Positions 27,418-36,562 of a DNA stretch of 64,000 nucleotides are shown piece by piece. The position numbers and the translations under genes are program-made. Source of the DNA: an uncultured Roseicyclus sp. (GTDB lineage: Bacteria; Pseudomonadota; Alphaproteobacteria; Rhodobacterales; Rhodobacteraceae). Each line of letters opens with the position of its first letter. The stretch's first letter is position 1. The notes beneath the pieces were generated by a model. That model saw nothing but the letters and a program-made list of their open reading frames with translations, made no database searches and was not told the origin of the DNA. The stretch spans positions 24,225 to 88,224 of the forward strand of contig CAKZPN010000049.1 in assembly GCA_937139335.1 (NCBI GenBank), read 5' to 3'.

Positions 27418-28244
27418 TCCGCCGAAACCTCGGTCACGAACTCCGCCAGATCGGCGGCGAACCTGTCCGGGTCTTCGAGGAACGGCGCGTGGCCGACGCC
27501 CTCGTAGGGCAGGTGGCGACCCTGTTGCATCAGGCTTGCGGCCACCTCGCCGGTGCGCGGCGTCACCACCCTGTCGGCGGCTCCGTGGATCACGAGACCG
27601 GAGCAACGCATCGCGGCATAGACCGGGCGGAAATCGACATCGGCGGCGAAAAGCTCGCGGCGGACATGCGCGGGGCAGAGCATGTTGGCGCCGACCAGCG
27701 CGCCATAGGTATGCCGGTCGAGCGGCCGCGCCGTGCAGGCTTCGACGAAGCGCGCGGTGGCGGCCAGGCGCCGCGGCAGATCCTCGGTGTAGAGATCGCG
27801 GTCGAGACCGGGGGACGCGCCGCCGACCATCCATTCGTCCCGCGCGGCGCCGATGGCGAGGATGCCGCCCGCCAGCACGACACCCGCCAGATGCGCATCG
27901 CCATGGGTGGCCAGATGCGCCGCGATCACGCGCGCGCCGTAGGACCAGCCGACCAGCGTCGGGCGTTTCAGGTCAGCGGCGGCGATCACAGCCGCCACGT
28001 CATCGCCCCAGAGCGCGGTACCGGTGTAGCTGTCCGGCGTCTCGGGCTTGGCCGAGGCACCGTGCCCGCGCAGGTCCATCGCGACGAGGTGGAAGCGGTC
28101 CTGCAATCTCTCCATCACGGGCGTCCAGCACATGAACTGCTGCGCCCATCCGTGGATCAGCAGGATGGCTGGCAGGGCAGGGTCGCCCGCCGTGGTGTAG
28201 GCGATGCGGGTGCCGTCCGAGCTGTCGGTATGCAGGGTGGTCAT
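27414..28244 (-). CDS. alpha/beta hydrolase inside the soe operon
   Basis: A 276-residue alpha/beta-hydrolase: oxyanion region LLIHGWAQQF (about 28-37), nucleophile elbow G-W-S101-Y-G, acid D224 (HGAADRVV) and H252 (GVGHAPFLE). Both ends overlap neighbours by 4 nt: its ATG overlaps the soeA stop and its stop overlaps the soeB start. It must therefore be co-translated with the sulfite dehydrogenase subunits. The substrate is unknown; family members cleave esters, lactones or haloalkanes. Not part of the standard three-gene soeABC unit. Confidence 0.88.
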   Translation of the reverse strand: MTTLHTDSSDGTRIAYTTAGDPALPAILLIHGWAQQFMCWTPVMERLQDRFHLVAMDLRGHGASAKPETPDSYTGTALWGDDVAAVIAAADLKRPTLVGWSYGARVIAAHLATHGDAHLAGVVLAGGILAIGAARDEWMVGGASPGLDRDLYTEDLPRRLAATARFVEACTARPLDRHTYGALVGANMLCPAHVRRELFAADVDFRPVYAAMRCSGLVIHGAADRVVTPRTGEVAASLMQQGRHLPYEGVGHAPFLEDPDRFAADLAEFVTEVSAE

Positions 28245-31078
28245 CGGCCCACCTTCCACGCCAGGTCCTTCGGGCCGTGACCGACGGGGGATTTGAGCGG
28301 CGGGAACGCGGGCTTCGCCTCGGCCGGGGCGGTGATCTTCTCGATCCGCACGCGCAGGTCGAACCACGCCGCCTGACCCGTGATCGGGTCGGAGTTCGAC
28401 CAGCGCAGCCCGTCGCCCTTCGGCGGCAGGAGTTCGTGGATGAGATGGTTGAGCAGGAAGCCCTTCGTCGCTTCCTGTGCGTCCTTGTCCAGCGCCCAGG
28501 TCCCCTTGCGCTTGCCGATGGCGTTCCAGGTCCAGACCGTGTTCGCGTTCAGCGCTGCCATATGCGCCACCGGAACCACGATCTCGCCGTGAGGCGAGGT
28601 GACACGCGCCCAGTCGCCCTCGGCGAAGCCATGCCGCTCCCACAGACCGGTCGGCAGGTAGAGCGGGTTCTGCCCGTGGATCTGGCGCAGCCAGGCGTTC
28701 TGGCTGCCCCAGCTGTGGTACATCGCCATCGGCCGCTGCGTCAGCGCGTGGAACGGGTAGGTATCGACTTCTATCGCCGCCCCCTCGAAGGGTGGATACC
28801 AGATCGGCAGCGGGTCCATCGTTTCGCGGATGCGGGCACGCAGATGGTCAGGGGGCTGTCGGTCGCCATGCCCCTCGGCGGCGAGTTGGAACTTGCGCAG
28901 CGGCTCGAGGTAGAGGTTGAAGATGTAGGGCTGCGGGCTGTCGTAGATCCCGAGCTTCACCGCCCAGTCCTGGTAGGCGGTGTTCCACGGCTTGTAGAAC
29001 TGTGCCGCCTCCGGGATGTGGTGAACGAATATGCCACCATTGGCGATGTAGCGTTCCAGTTGGTCGGGGTTCGGCGCGCCGCGCCCCGTGGCGCTGCCGT
29101 CGCCGCGAAACCCCATGAGCGGGCCGATGCCCGGCTTGCGCTCGTGCCGCGTGATGTAGTCGGCGTAATCGGCATAGGCGGGGCCGCCATCCTCGGCCAC
29201 GAAGCCGGGCAGCCCCAGCCGCGCGCCGAGGTCGATCAGCACCGACTGGAAGCCCCTCACACCCGCGTGGCCGGGGCGGTCCGGCTCCACCACCGGCCAG
29301 CGGATCGCGTCGGCGGCGGCATCGGCCTCGGAAATCGGACGGTCGAGCAGGCTGATGCAGTCGTGGCGTTCGAGATAGGTCGTGTCGGGCAGGATCAGGT
29401 CGGCATAGGCCACCATTTCCGAGGAGTAGGCATCGGAATAGATGATGCGCGGGATGACATACGCGCCCGTCTCCGGGTCGGTGTCGGTCAGCATCTCCAT
29501 CACGCGACCTGTGCCCATCGACGAATTCCACGCCATGTTCGCCATGTAGAGAAACAGCGTGTCGATCTTGTACGGGTCGCCCGCGTGGGCGTTCGAGATC
29601 ACCATGTGCATCAGCCCGTGAGCCGACATCGGATTTTCCCAGGTGAAGGCCTTGTCGATCCGGGCAGGCGTGCCATCGGGCCGCAGAGCCAGGTCCTCCG
29701 GCCCCATCACGAAGCCCAGGTGCGGTCCGGCGAGCGGCTGGCCGGGATTGGCCCATGCGTTCGGGCGCGGGTGCGCCTCGGGCGGCTTGGGGTAGGGCGG
29801 CTTGAACCGGAACCCGCCGGGAACCTCGACCGTGCCGAGAAGGATCTGCAGCAGGTGCAGCGCGCGGGCGGTCTGGAAGCCGTTGGAATGGGCCGAGATG
29901 CCGCGCATCGCGTGCATGGCGACGGGGCGGCCGATCATCGTCCCGTGGCGATCGCCACGGAAATCGTTCCAGGGCTGCGCGATCTCGATCGCCTCGTCGA
30001 AAGCCACCCGCGCCAGTTCGGCGGCGAGCGCATGGATGCGCGCGGCCGGGATGCCGCAGCGTTCCGCGACGGCCTCGGGCGCGTGATCCTCGGACAGGTA
30101 GCGCTCTGCGAGCAGCTGGAATACTGGCCGGTGCGTGATCCCCGCGCGTCGGTAGCCATGCGCAAGTCCCGGTTTCACGCCGGGCGCGTCGAAGGCGGTG
30201 GGCAGGCCCGTCTTGCGGTCAAGCACCAGCATCTTGCCTTTCGCGTCGCGCAGGAACAGGCCGCGTTCCGGGCTGTCCGGGTCCTCGTTCACCAGCACCG
30301 GCGCATTGGTGAAGCGGGTCAGGTAATCGAGGTCGATCTTGCCGGCCTTCAGCAGGCAATGGATCAGCGACAGGATCAGCAAGCCGTCGGTGCCCGGCGT
30401 GATGCCGATCCAGTCATCGGCAACGGCATTGTAACCCGACCGGATCGGGTTGATCCCGATGACCCGCGCCCCGCGTGCCTTTAGCTTGCCGAGGCCGATC
30501 TTGATCGGGTTGCTGTCATGATCCTCGGCCACGCCGAAGAGCAGCAGCAGCTTCGTCCGGTCCCAGTCGGGCTGGCCGAATTCCCAGAACGCCCCGCCCA
30601 TCGTGTAGATGCCCGCGGCGGCCATGTTCACCGAACAGAACCCGCCGTGCGCGGCGTAGTTCGGCGTGCCATAGGCCTGCGCCCACCAGCTCGTCAGCGA
30701 TTGCGACTGGTCGCGGCCGGTGAAGAAGGCGAGTTTTTCCGGCGCGCTGTCGCGCAGCGGCGCCATCCAGTCCACCGCGGTCTGCAGGGCCTCGTCCCAG
30801 CTGATTTCTTCGAACTGCCCCGATCCGCGCGGCCCGACGCGGCGCAGCGGCGCGCGCAGGCGCGAGGGGGCATTGACCTGCATGATCCCCGCGCTGCCCT
30901 TGGCGCAGAGCACGCCCTTGTTCACCGGGTGGTCGCGGTTGCCCTCGATATAGGCGACCTGGCCCGCCTTCAGGTGCACGTCGATGCCGCAGCGGCAGGC
31001 GCACATGTAGCAAGTCGTCTTTCGGATTTCGTCCGAAACCTTGGGTGACAGGTCGAGCTTTGGTTCCAGGTGCCCCAT
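28241..31078 (-). CDS. soeA: molybdopterin oxidoreductase, SoeA-type sulfite dehydrogenase catalytic subunit
   Basis: A 945-residue member of the DMSO-reductase superfamily. The N-terminus has the [4Fe-4S] motif C23-X2-C26-X3-C30 and GVLCAKGSAG, followed by molybdopterin-guanine-dinucleotide domains (FFTGRDQSQSLTSWWAQ, DSNPIKIGLGKLKARGARV). There is no Tat signal, so it acts in the cytoplasm. Length, absence of a signal and the DmsB/DmsC partners fit SoeABC, which oxidises sulfite to sulfate and passes electrons to quinone, known from Allochromatium and reported in roseobacters. Another S- or N-oxide enzyme cannot be excluded without a phylogeny. Confidence 0.85.
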   Translation of the reverse strand: MGHLEPKLDLSPKVSDEIRKTTCYMCACRCGIDVHLKAGQVAYIEGNRDHPVNKGVLCAKGSAGIMQVNAPSRLRAPLRRVGPRGSGQFEEISWDEALQTAVDWMAPLRDSAPEKLAFFTGRDQSQSLTSWWAQAYGTPNYAAHGGFCSVNMAAAGIYTMGGAFWEFGQPDWDRTKLLLLFGVAEDHDSNPIKIGLGKLKARGARVIGINPIRSGYNAVADDWIGITPGTDGLLILSLIHCLLKAGKIDLDYLTRFTNAPVLVNEDPDSPERGLFLRDAKGKMLVLDRKTGLPTAFDAPGVKPGLAHGYRRAGITHRPVFQLLAERYLSEDHAPEAVAERCGIPAARIHALAAELARVAFDEAIEIAQPWNDFRGDRHGTMIGRPVAMHAMRGISAHSNGFQTARALHLLQILLGTVEVPGGFRFKPPYPKPPEAHPRPNAWANPGQPLAGPHLGFVMGPEDLALRPDGTPARIDKAFTWENPMSAHGLMHMVISNAHAGDPYKIDTLFLYMANMAWNSSMGTGRVMEMLTDTDPETGAYVIPRIIYSDAYSSEMVAYADLILPDTTYLERHDCISLLDRPISEADAAADAIRWPVVEPDRPGHAGVRGFQSVLIDLGARLGLPGFVAEDGGPAYADYADYITRHERKPGIGPLMGFRGDGSATGRGAPNPDQLERYIANGGIFVHHIPEAAQFYKPWNTAYQDWAVKLGIYDSPQPYIFNLYLEPLRKFQLAAEGHGDRQPPDHLRARIRETMDPLPIWYPPFEGAAIEVDTYPFHALTQRPMAMYHSWGSQNAWLRQIHGQNPLYLPTGLWERHGFAEGDWARVTSPHGEIVVPVAHMAALNANTVWTWNAIGKRKGTWALDKDAQEATKGFLLNHLIHELLPPKGDGLRWSNSDPITGQAAWFDLRVRIEKITAPAEAKPAFPPLKSPVGHGPKDLAWKVGR

Positions 31079-31246
31079 CCGCCCTCCCGCGGTGTCAGTG
31101 CCGGGGGCAAGGATTGGCCGCCTCCCGGCCGGGATGCAATGCCCCCCGCCAAGATCCCCTGCGATGGCCGGGCGGCCTACGACGGAAAACCCCGTGATCT
31201 GCGGCTCTCGGGCGTGGTTTCCGCCGCCTGGCCGGATGTCGGTGCC

Positions 31247-32434
31247 TCAGTGGATGACCATCAGCCCCTCGCGCACCAGCCGCCGCACCAGCACCAGCTT
31301 GCCGGCATCGTCGAGCTCGCCGGGCAGGTCGCCGACGCGGAAGGCGCGGGTCGTCACCGCGAAGTCCAGCGCGTCCTTAGCGAAATCCGGCAGCTCGATC
31401 TCGGCGCCGTGGCAGACCAGCCGCACCGTGGCCTCCTCCTCGAGATGGATGAGGTCGTGAATCAGGTGCGGGCGCGCGCCGACCTGGCTGTCGATGCCGA
31501 GGGTCTTCAGCTTCACCAGCTCCGCCATCTGCCCCTCGACGCGCGGCACGCGGCCGGTCAGGAAATCCTGCTTGAAGCTCTCCATCAGCTTGCCGAGCGG
31601 CGCGCCTTCGGCGATCCGGCCCAGCATCGCCTCGAACGCGGCCTGGTGCGCGGAGAAGTCGTAGCCGGGGTTGGCGTAGCCCGGCGGCAGGGCATGGCGC
31701 AGGCTGGGGTCGCGATGCGCCATGATGTTCACCGCCTCGACCAGCACGTCGGCCCATGTCCGGCACATCAGACCGGTGGTGATGTGCAGCGAGGGCTCGC
31801 CGGTGGCGACGGCATCATGCGCAAGGCCGCGCGGCACGTAAAGCATGTCGCCCGGTTGCAGCAGGAAGCGGTCGGTTTCCTCGCCGACCTGGACCTGGCC
31901 CGGATCGTAAGCCTGCGAGGTCAGCGGCAGCTCGATCGGCGTGTCGTAGAAACGCCATTCCTTGGTGCCCGCGATCTGCAGCACGATCACGTCGTGGTCG
32001 TCGTAGTGTGCGCGGAACCCCTGGCTTTGCGCCTGGGTCATGTAGATGTTGGTCTGCACCCGCGAGGAAAACACCGATTCCAGCGCGCGGGAAAACCGCG
32101 CGAGGTTGGGCAGGCGTTCGTGCAGGCCCGAGAGGATCACGGTCGCGCCATCGTCGAACAACTGGTTGACGCGGACGGGGTCCACGAAGCCTGATTCGTA
32201 GGCGTAATCGGCGGCGGTGATGTCGCCGGCCGAGCGGGTGACGGTGATCTCGGGGACGCTGAGGCCCATCGTCGTCACAACCCGGTCGATATCCGCAAAG
32301 CTCAGCAGGTCGCCATAGTAGTCGGGGTCGTTGCGGGCGACGCGGAGTGGTGCCTTCTCGAAATTCTCGGAAAAGAATGTCGCGGTGCTGACTGGTGCGA
32401 TGGTCCAGTCAAAGCTGTAATCTGGGGATGTCAT
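31247..32434 (-). CDS. JmjC/ROX-type 2-oxoglutarate oxygenase with winged-helix C-terminus
   Basis: A 395-residue Fe(II)/2-oxoglutarate-dependent oxygenase. The cupin core (about 90-225) has the metal facial triad H143-Y-D145 and H206 (PRGLAHDA), in the context HYDDHDVIVLQIAGTKEWRFY, which resembles YcfD/MINA53/NO66 ribosomal oxygenases. A helical dimerisation region follows, then a winged-helix-like end (VRRLVREGLMVIH). Known relatives hydroxylate ribosomal proteins; the substrate here is open. It is divergent from a small Tat-exported repeat protein 169 bp away, which is a candidate substrate. Own transcript; soeA is 168 bp away on the same strand. Confidence 0.85.
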   Translation of the reverse strand: MTSPDYSFDWTIAPVSTATFFSENFEKAPLRVARNDPDYYGDLLSFADIDRVVTTMGLSVPEITVTRSAGDITAADYAYESGFVDPVRVNQLFDDGATVILSGLHERLPNLARFSRALESVFSSRVQTNIYMTQAQSQGFRAHYDDHDVIVLQIAGTKEWRFYDTPIELPLTSQAYDPGQVQVGEETDRFLLQPGDMLYVPRGLAHDAVATGEPSLHITTGLMCRTWADVLVEAVNIMAHRDPSLRHALPPGYANPGYDFSAHQAAFEAMLGRIAEGAPLGKLMESFKQDFLTGRVPRVEGQMAELVKLKTLGIDSQVGARPHLIHDLIHLEEEATVRLVCHGAEIELPDFAKDALDFAVTTRAFRVGDLPGELDDAGKLVLVRRLVREGLMVIH

Positions 32435-32509
32435 GGGAACTCGCGGATAATTTCAGAACAGACCGTGATACTTTGACCACGCCCAAAGACAGTCGGCAAT
32501 CCCCGGGCG

Positions 32510-32529
32510 ACGTTGGGTCAACCCAACGT
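32510..32529. promoter_or_regulatory. 20-bp palindrome between the JmjC gene and the repeat-protein gene
   Basis: ACGTTGGGT, 2-bp spacer CA, ACCCAACGT: a perfect inverted repeat with operator-like dimensions in the 169-bp divergent gap, 75 bp from each start codon (76 bp from the JmjC ATG, 75 bp from the small-protein ATG). A shared regulator binding site is the likely reading. Confidence 0.6.
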
Positions 32530-32603
32530 TGACCGGGATCGGACGCTCTGCGACAAATTGACGGGGACTATAGCAAGACTGCGGCGAAGAGGAGACACGT
32601 GCC

Positions 32604-32903
32604 ATGTCCAGCGAAAACGAGAAGAAACAAAAGACGCTGTCCGACAGCGACATCAAGACCGAACACCAGGCCGGCCGACGCAACTTTCTCGGCCTCGTGG
32701 CCGTGGGCGGCGCGGCAGGTGCCGCGGCGGCACTGACCGGCACCCCGGCTCAGGCGCAATCGACCGACCGGGACAACGGTAACTGGACCGATCGCGGCGG
32801 CTGCGGCCGGGGCGGCGGCGGGCTTTACTCCGGGCGGACCGATGCCGACAACGGCAACATCACCGACCGCGCGGGCTACGGCCGGGGCGCGCCCTACTGC
32901 TGA
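32604..32903 (+). CDS. small Tat-exported protein with two TD-DNGN-TDR-G-GRG repeats
   Basis: A 99-residue protein with a good AGGAGA site 9 nt before the ATG. Residues 1-23 are charged, then a twin-arginine signal R25-R26-N-F-L with a hydrophobic core to a likely AQA|Q cleavage after residue 51. The 48-residue mature part is two 19-residue units (54-72 and 79-97) joined by a short linker: TDRDNGNWTDRGGCGRGGG and TDADNGNITDRAGYGRGAP, ending in Tyr-Cys. Thirteen repeat positions are identical at protein level while several codons differ, so the protein sequence is selected. Two cysteines (C67, C99). No family function known to me. A strong terminator follows. Confidence 0.8.
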   Translation: MSSENEKKQKTLSDSDIKTEHQAGRRNFLGLVAVGGAAGAAAALTGTPAQAQSTDRDNGNWTDRGGCGRGGGGLYSGRTDADNGNITDRAGYGRGAPYC

Positions 32904-32930
32904 GGACTCAAGACCTGCGGCACACAAGAT

Positions 32931-32963
32931 CACGCGGCCCGTTCGGCCGCGTGTTTCTTTTTG
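32931..32963 (+). terminator. rho-independent terminator of the repeat-protein gene
   Basis: Perfect 9-bp stem (CACGCGGCC / GGCCGCGTG) with a 5-nt loop followed by TTTCTTTTTG, 28 bp after the stop codon. It separates this gene from the convergent membrane regulator gene that ends at 32988. Confidence 0.93.
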
Positions 32964-32987
32964 CACGGACAGGGCAGAAGCCGTGCT

Positions 32988-33689
32988 TCAGATCATCCGG
33001 ATCACGTCCTTGTCGATCGCCAGCACATAGCCCCTGCGCGCGATGTTCTTGATCAACAATTCGCTGACGATCTGGTTGCCGAGAGTATCGCGCAAACGCT
33101 TGATGCGCGTCGCGCCCGCCGCCTCGTCGGCGTCGGTCTCGTGTTTGCCCGACACCATCGATTCGATCTGCGCGCCCGACAGCACCTCGTCATCCAGCCG
33201 CGCCTCGGCCAGAACGGCCAGGGTCTCCATCGCCGCATCCGTCAGCTTGAATTCGAGGTTGTTGATCAGCACCACCCGTTCCTCGCGACTGAGGATCAGG
33301 GATGAGACCTGGATGCCCTGGCGCTCGATCTCGCCCATGCGGCGGTTCAGCGTCACGATGGTTATGAGGAAGACGAGGCAGGCCACCAGCAGCGCCGTGG
33401 CGAAGACCATCAGCACGAAGATCACCGCCCGGTAGCTTTCCAGCACCTTGGCGAAGGATGTGCCGGTTTGCGCCAGCACTTCCAGGATGCGCGTGGCCCC
33501 GGGGTCGCGCACGTCGTTCAGGACAAACACGTCCTCCACCGCCGCGTTGAAGGCGTCGGCGTCGGGCAGGTTCAGGAACAGCAGGACGGCCGAGGTCACG
33601 AGAACCGCGACCACCGCCAGAACGCCCAGTTGAACGACGCGGGTCGAGGCGATCCGCGTGTCAGAAACGGAGGAAATAGTCTCCGGCAT
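32988..33689 (-). CDS. membrane-tethered winged-helix (OmpR-type) protein
   Basis: A 233-residue protein. Helix 1 (about 18-38) and helix 2 (about 88-115) flank a periplasmic loop of about 50 residues. The C-terminal 95 residues look like an OmpR/PhoB DNA-binding domain: an initial hairpin (VVLINNLEFKLTDAAMETL), RIKRLRDTLG in the position of the recognition helix, and a final IKNIARRGYVL wing. This predicts a ToxR-like one-component regulator, but with the DNA-binding domain after the membrane helices. The ATG at 33689 follows GAGGAGGG. Its 5' end overlaps the upstream small exported protein gene by 29 nt, so the two form an operon. Confidence 0.75.
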   Translation of the reverse strand: MPETISSVSDTRIASTRVVQLGVLAVVAVLVTSAVLLFLNLPDADAFNAAVEDVFVLNDVRDPGATRILEVLAQTGTSFAKVLESYRAVIFVLMVFATALLVACLVFLITIVTLNRRMGEIERQGIQVSSLILSREERVVLINNLEFKLTDAAMETLAVLAEARLDDEVLSGAQIESMVSGKHETDADEAAGATRIKRLRDTLGNQIVSELLIKNIARRGYVLAIDKDVIRMI

Positions 33690-33960
33690 CAGCCCTCCTC
33701 GACGTGAGGCCGGACTCATCGAAGACCGACACCACCTGCAACAGTTCCCAGCCGCCCTGCGCGATGCGGCTGGCGATCACGGGCGCGGCGGCCCCGACCG
33801 AACAGGCATTCGCCGGCAGTTCGAGGATACCGTAATGCAGTCTGAGGGGGTTATCCATCTTTGCGCGATAGTCGGCATAGCACTCGGCCAGCGCGGGGCT
33901 GGCGGTGAGGGCGGCGGCAGCCGTGGCGGCCGCCAGCAGGAGGGTGCGTATCTGTGTCAT
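33661..33960 (-). CDS. small exported protein of unknown function
   Basis: A 99-residue protein with a clear signal peptide (MTQIRTLLLAAATAAAALTASPALA, cleavage before ECYADYR) and a mature part of about 74 residues with two cysteines (in ECYADY and ANACSVG) that could form one disulfide. No family recognised. It is the first gene of a two-gene operon with the membrane-tethered winged-helix protein, whose start lies inside it, so it might be a periplasmic partner of that regulator. That link is only positional. Confidence 0.75.
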   Translation of the reverse strand: MTQIRTLLLAAATAAAALTASPALAECYADYRAKMDNPLRLHYGILELPANACSVGAAAPVIASRIAQGGWELLQVVSVFDESGLTSRRADAGDYFLRF

Positions 33961-34032
33961 GGTCTTGTGCTCGATCGGTAAGGCGGGCCCCTGTGCCGGG
34001 GCGTCTGGGGTTGGTGTGCGCCATGCCGGGGG

Positions 34033-34047
34033 TGTCATGCAATGACA
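34033..34047. promoter_or_regulatory. palindrome A in the 33960/34173 divergent gap
   Basis: TGTCAT-GCA-ATGACA, a perfect 6-bp-arm palindrome. Its right half with flank (ATGACAGGGC) recurs in palindrome B 32 bp further on (ATAACAGGGC), so the two are related copies of one site. Confidence 0.55.
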
Positions 34048-34065
34048 GGGCCGGATCGGGCGGGG

Positions 34066-34078
34066 GTTATCCAATAAC
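34066..34078. promoter_or_regulatory. palindrome B in the 33960/34173 divergent gap
   Basis: GTTAT-CCA-ATAAC, a perfect 5-bp-arm palindrome centred 32 bp from palindrome A, three helical turns away on the same DNA face. Likely the second half of a two-site operator. Confidence 0.55.
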
Positions 34079-34172
34079 AGGGCGCCGATATTGAGCGGCA
34101 TGGGGCATCCGCGCCTTCTGGTGTCATCGTGCCACCCCCCGGCGCATCAAATGAACTCATTGGAGGCCCCTC

Positions 34173-34643
34173 ATGCTCCGCTTTCTTCGTACCACCCTAC
34201 CTGCCGTGGCGCTAAGCGCCGCGCTTGCGCTTGGCGCCATCGGTGCCAGCGCCACACAGGCCCAGGCCGACTCCCGTGACGCAGCCCGCGTTCTGGGTGG
34301 CGTCATCGCGCTCTATGCGCTGGGCCGCGCGCTCGAGAACCGCAACAACGACCATCGGCCGAGCCAGCACTACTACAACCCCAACCGGCCGCAGCATTAC
34401 TATGCCCCTCAGCCGCCGCGGCACCAGCGGCTGGTTGCTCCGGCGCATTGCTACCGGGAATTCCAGACCCACAACGGCTTCTTCCGTGGCTATGCCGGCG
34501 ATTGCCTGCGGCAGAGCGTGCACGTGAACCTGCCGAACGCCTGCGCGCGCCAGTTCCGCACCAACCACGGCCAGCGCACTTTCTATGCCGGCAACTGCAT
34601 GGCCAACCACGGCTGGGTGCGCGAGACGCGCTACAACCACTGA
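34173..34643 (+). CDS. small exported protein, tyrosine/histidine-rich, unknown function
   Basis: A 156-residue protein with GGAGG 8 nt before the ATG and a signal peptide ending near ATQAQA (residue 32). The mature region has an Ala/Leu-rich amphipathic segment (VLGGVIALYALGRALENR), a Pro/His/Tyr/Asn-rich stretch (about 60-90, HYYNPNRPQHYYAP), and a C-terminal part with four cysteines in two CYREF/CLRQ and CARQF/CMANHGW pairs, probably two disulfides. I do not recognise a domain. It is divergent from the small exported protein/regulator operon across the paired palindromes. Confidence 0.78.
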   Translation: MLRFLRTTLPAVALSAALALGAIGASATQAQADSRDAARVLGGVIALYALGRALENRNNDHRPSQHYYNPNRPQHYYAPQPPRHQRLVAPAHCYREFQTHNGFFRGYAGDCLRQSVHVNLPNACARQFRTNHGQRTFYAGNCMANHGWVRETRYNH

Positions 34644-34670
34644 GCTGAAACTATAAGTCGAGCAGACAGT

Positions 34671-34702
34671 CGGGCGGTGCCTTCGGGGGCCGCCCGTTCT
34701 TG
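34671..34702 (+). terminator. terminator after the 34173 gene
   Basis: CGGGCGG and CCGCCCG arms with an inner GCC-TTCG-GGG stem-loop, followed by TTCTTGT, 28 bp after the stop codon. It lies just before rnhB. Confidence 0.7.
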
Positions 34703-34733
34703 TGTCGGCGGGGGTGTCGTGGGATTACGGGGC

Positions 34734-35342
34734 ATGGACAGGCCGTTGCCCGATTACACCCATGAAGCCGCGCTGGGCGCGCGCGTTGCCGGCGTGGACG
34801 AGGCCGGGCGCGGCCCCCTGGCGGGCCCGGTGGCGGCGGCGGCCGTGGTGTTGGACCCCGGCAGGTTGCCGCTTGGCCTGAACGATTCCAAGGTCCTGAC
34901 CGCCGCCCGGCGGGAGGCGCTGTTCGAGCAGATCCACGCTTGCGCCGAAGTCTCGCTCGCCTGGGCCAGCGTGGAGGAGATCGACCGCCTGAACATCCGC
35001 GCCGCCTCGCTGCTGGCGATGCGCCGCGCAATCGAGGGGCTGCGCTCGGTGCCCTGCGCCGCGCTGATCGACGGCAACGCCTGCCCCGACGGGCTGCCCT
35101 GCCGGGGCGTGATGCTGATCAAGGGCGACGCGCTGAGCGTATCGGTCGCCGCCGCCTCGATCATCGCCAAGGTCGCGCGCGACCGGGTGATGAGGGCGCT
35201 GGCCGCCGAATTTCCCGGCTATGGCTGGGAGGTCAACGCAGGCTATCCCACGGCGGCGCACCGCGCTGCCCTACTACATCTGGGGGTCAGTCCCCACCAT
35301 AGACGGTCGTTTCGTCCGGTGCACAACATCTTGCTATCTGCC

Positions 35343-35372
<30 letters not shown>
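34734..35372 (+). CDS. rnhB: ribonuclease HII
   Basis: Cleaves RNA in RNA-DNA hybrids and removes ribonucleotides from DNA. The ATG at 34734 gives [27 protein letters not shown], with the metal ligands in [10 protein letters not shown] (D-E) and later D in ALIDGN and [14 protein letters not shown]. The 212-residue protein has normal length. Its last 15 or so codons overlap the GANTC-rich region upstream of ccrM, and the gene pair rnhB-ccrM is a common alphaproteobacterial arrangement. Confidence 0.95.
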
Positions 35373-36553
<1,181 letters not shown>

Positions 36554-36562
36554 GCGGAGCCG

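Noticed and set aside
28277..30484. 735-residue plus-strand frame opposite soeA
   Set aside because: Antisense shadow with no recognisable domain.
28241..31078. Naming the molybdoenzyme DMSO reductase (dmsA)
   Set aside because: No Tat signal, and length and partners fit cytoplasmic SoeABC better, though phylogeny is needed.
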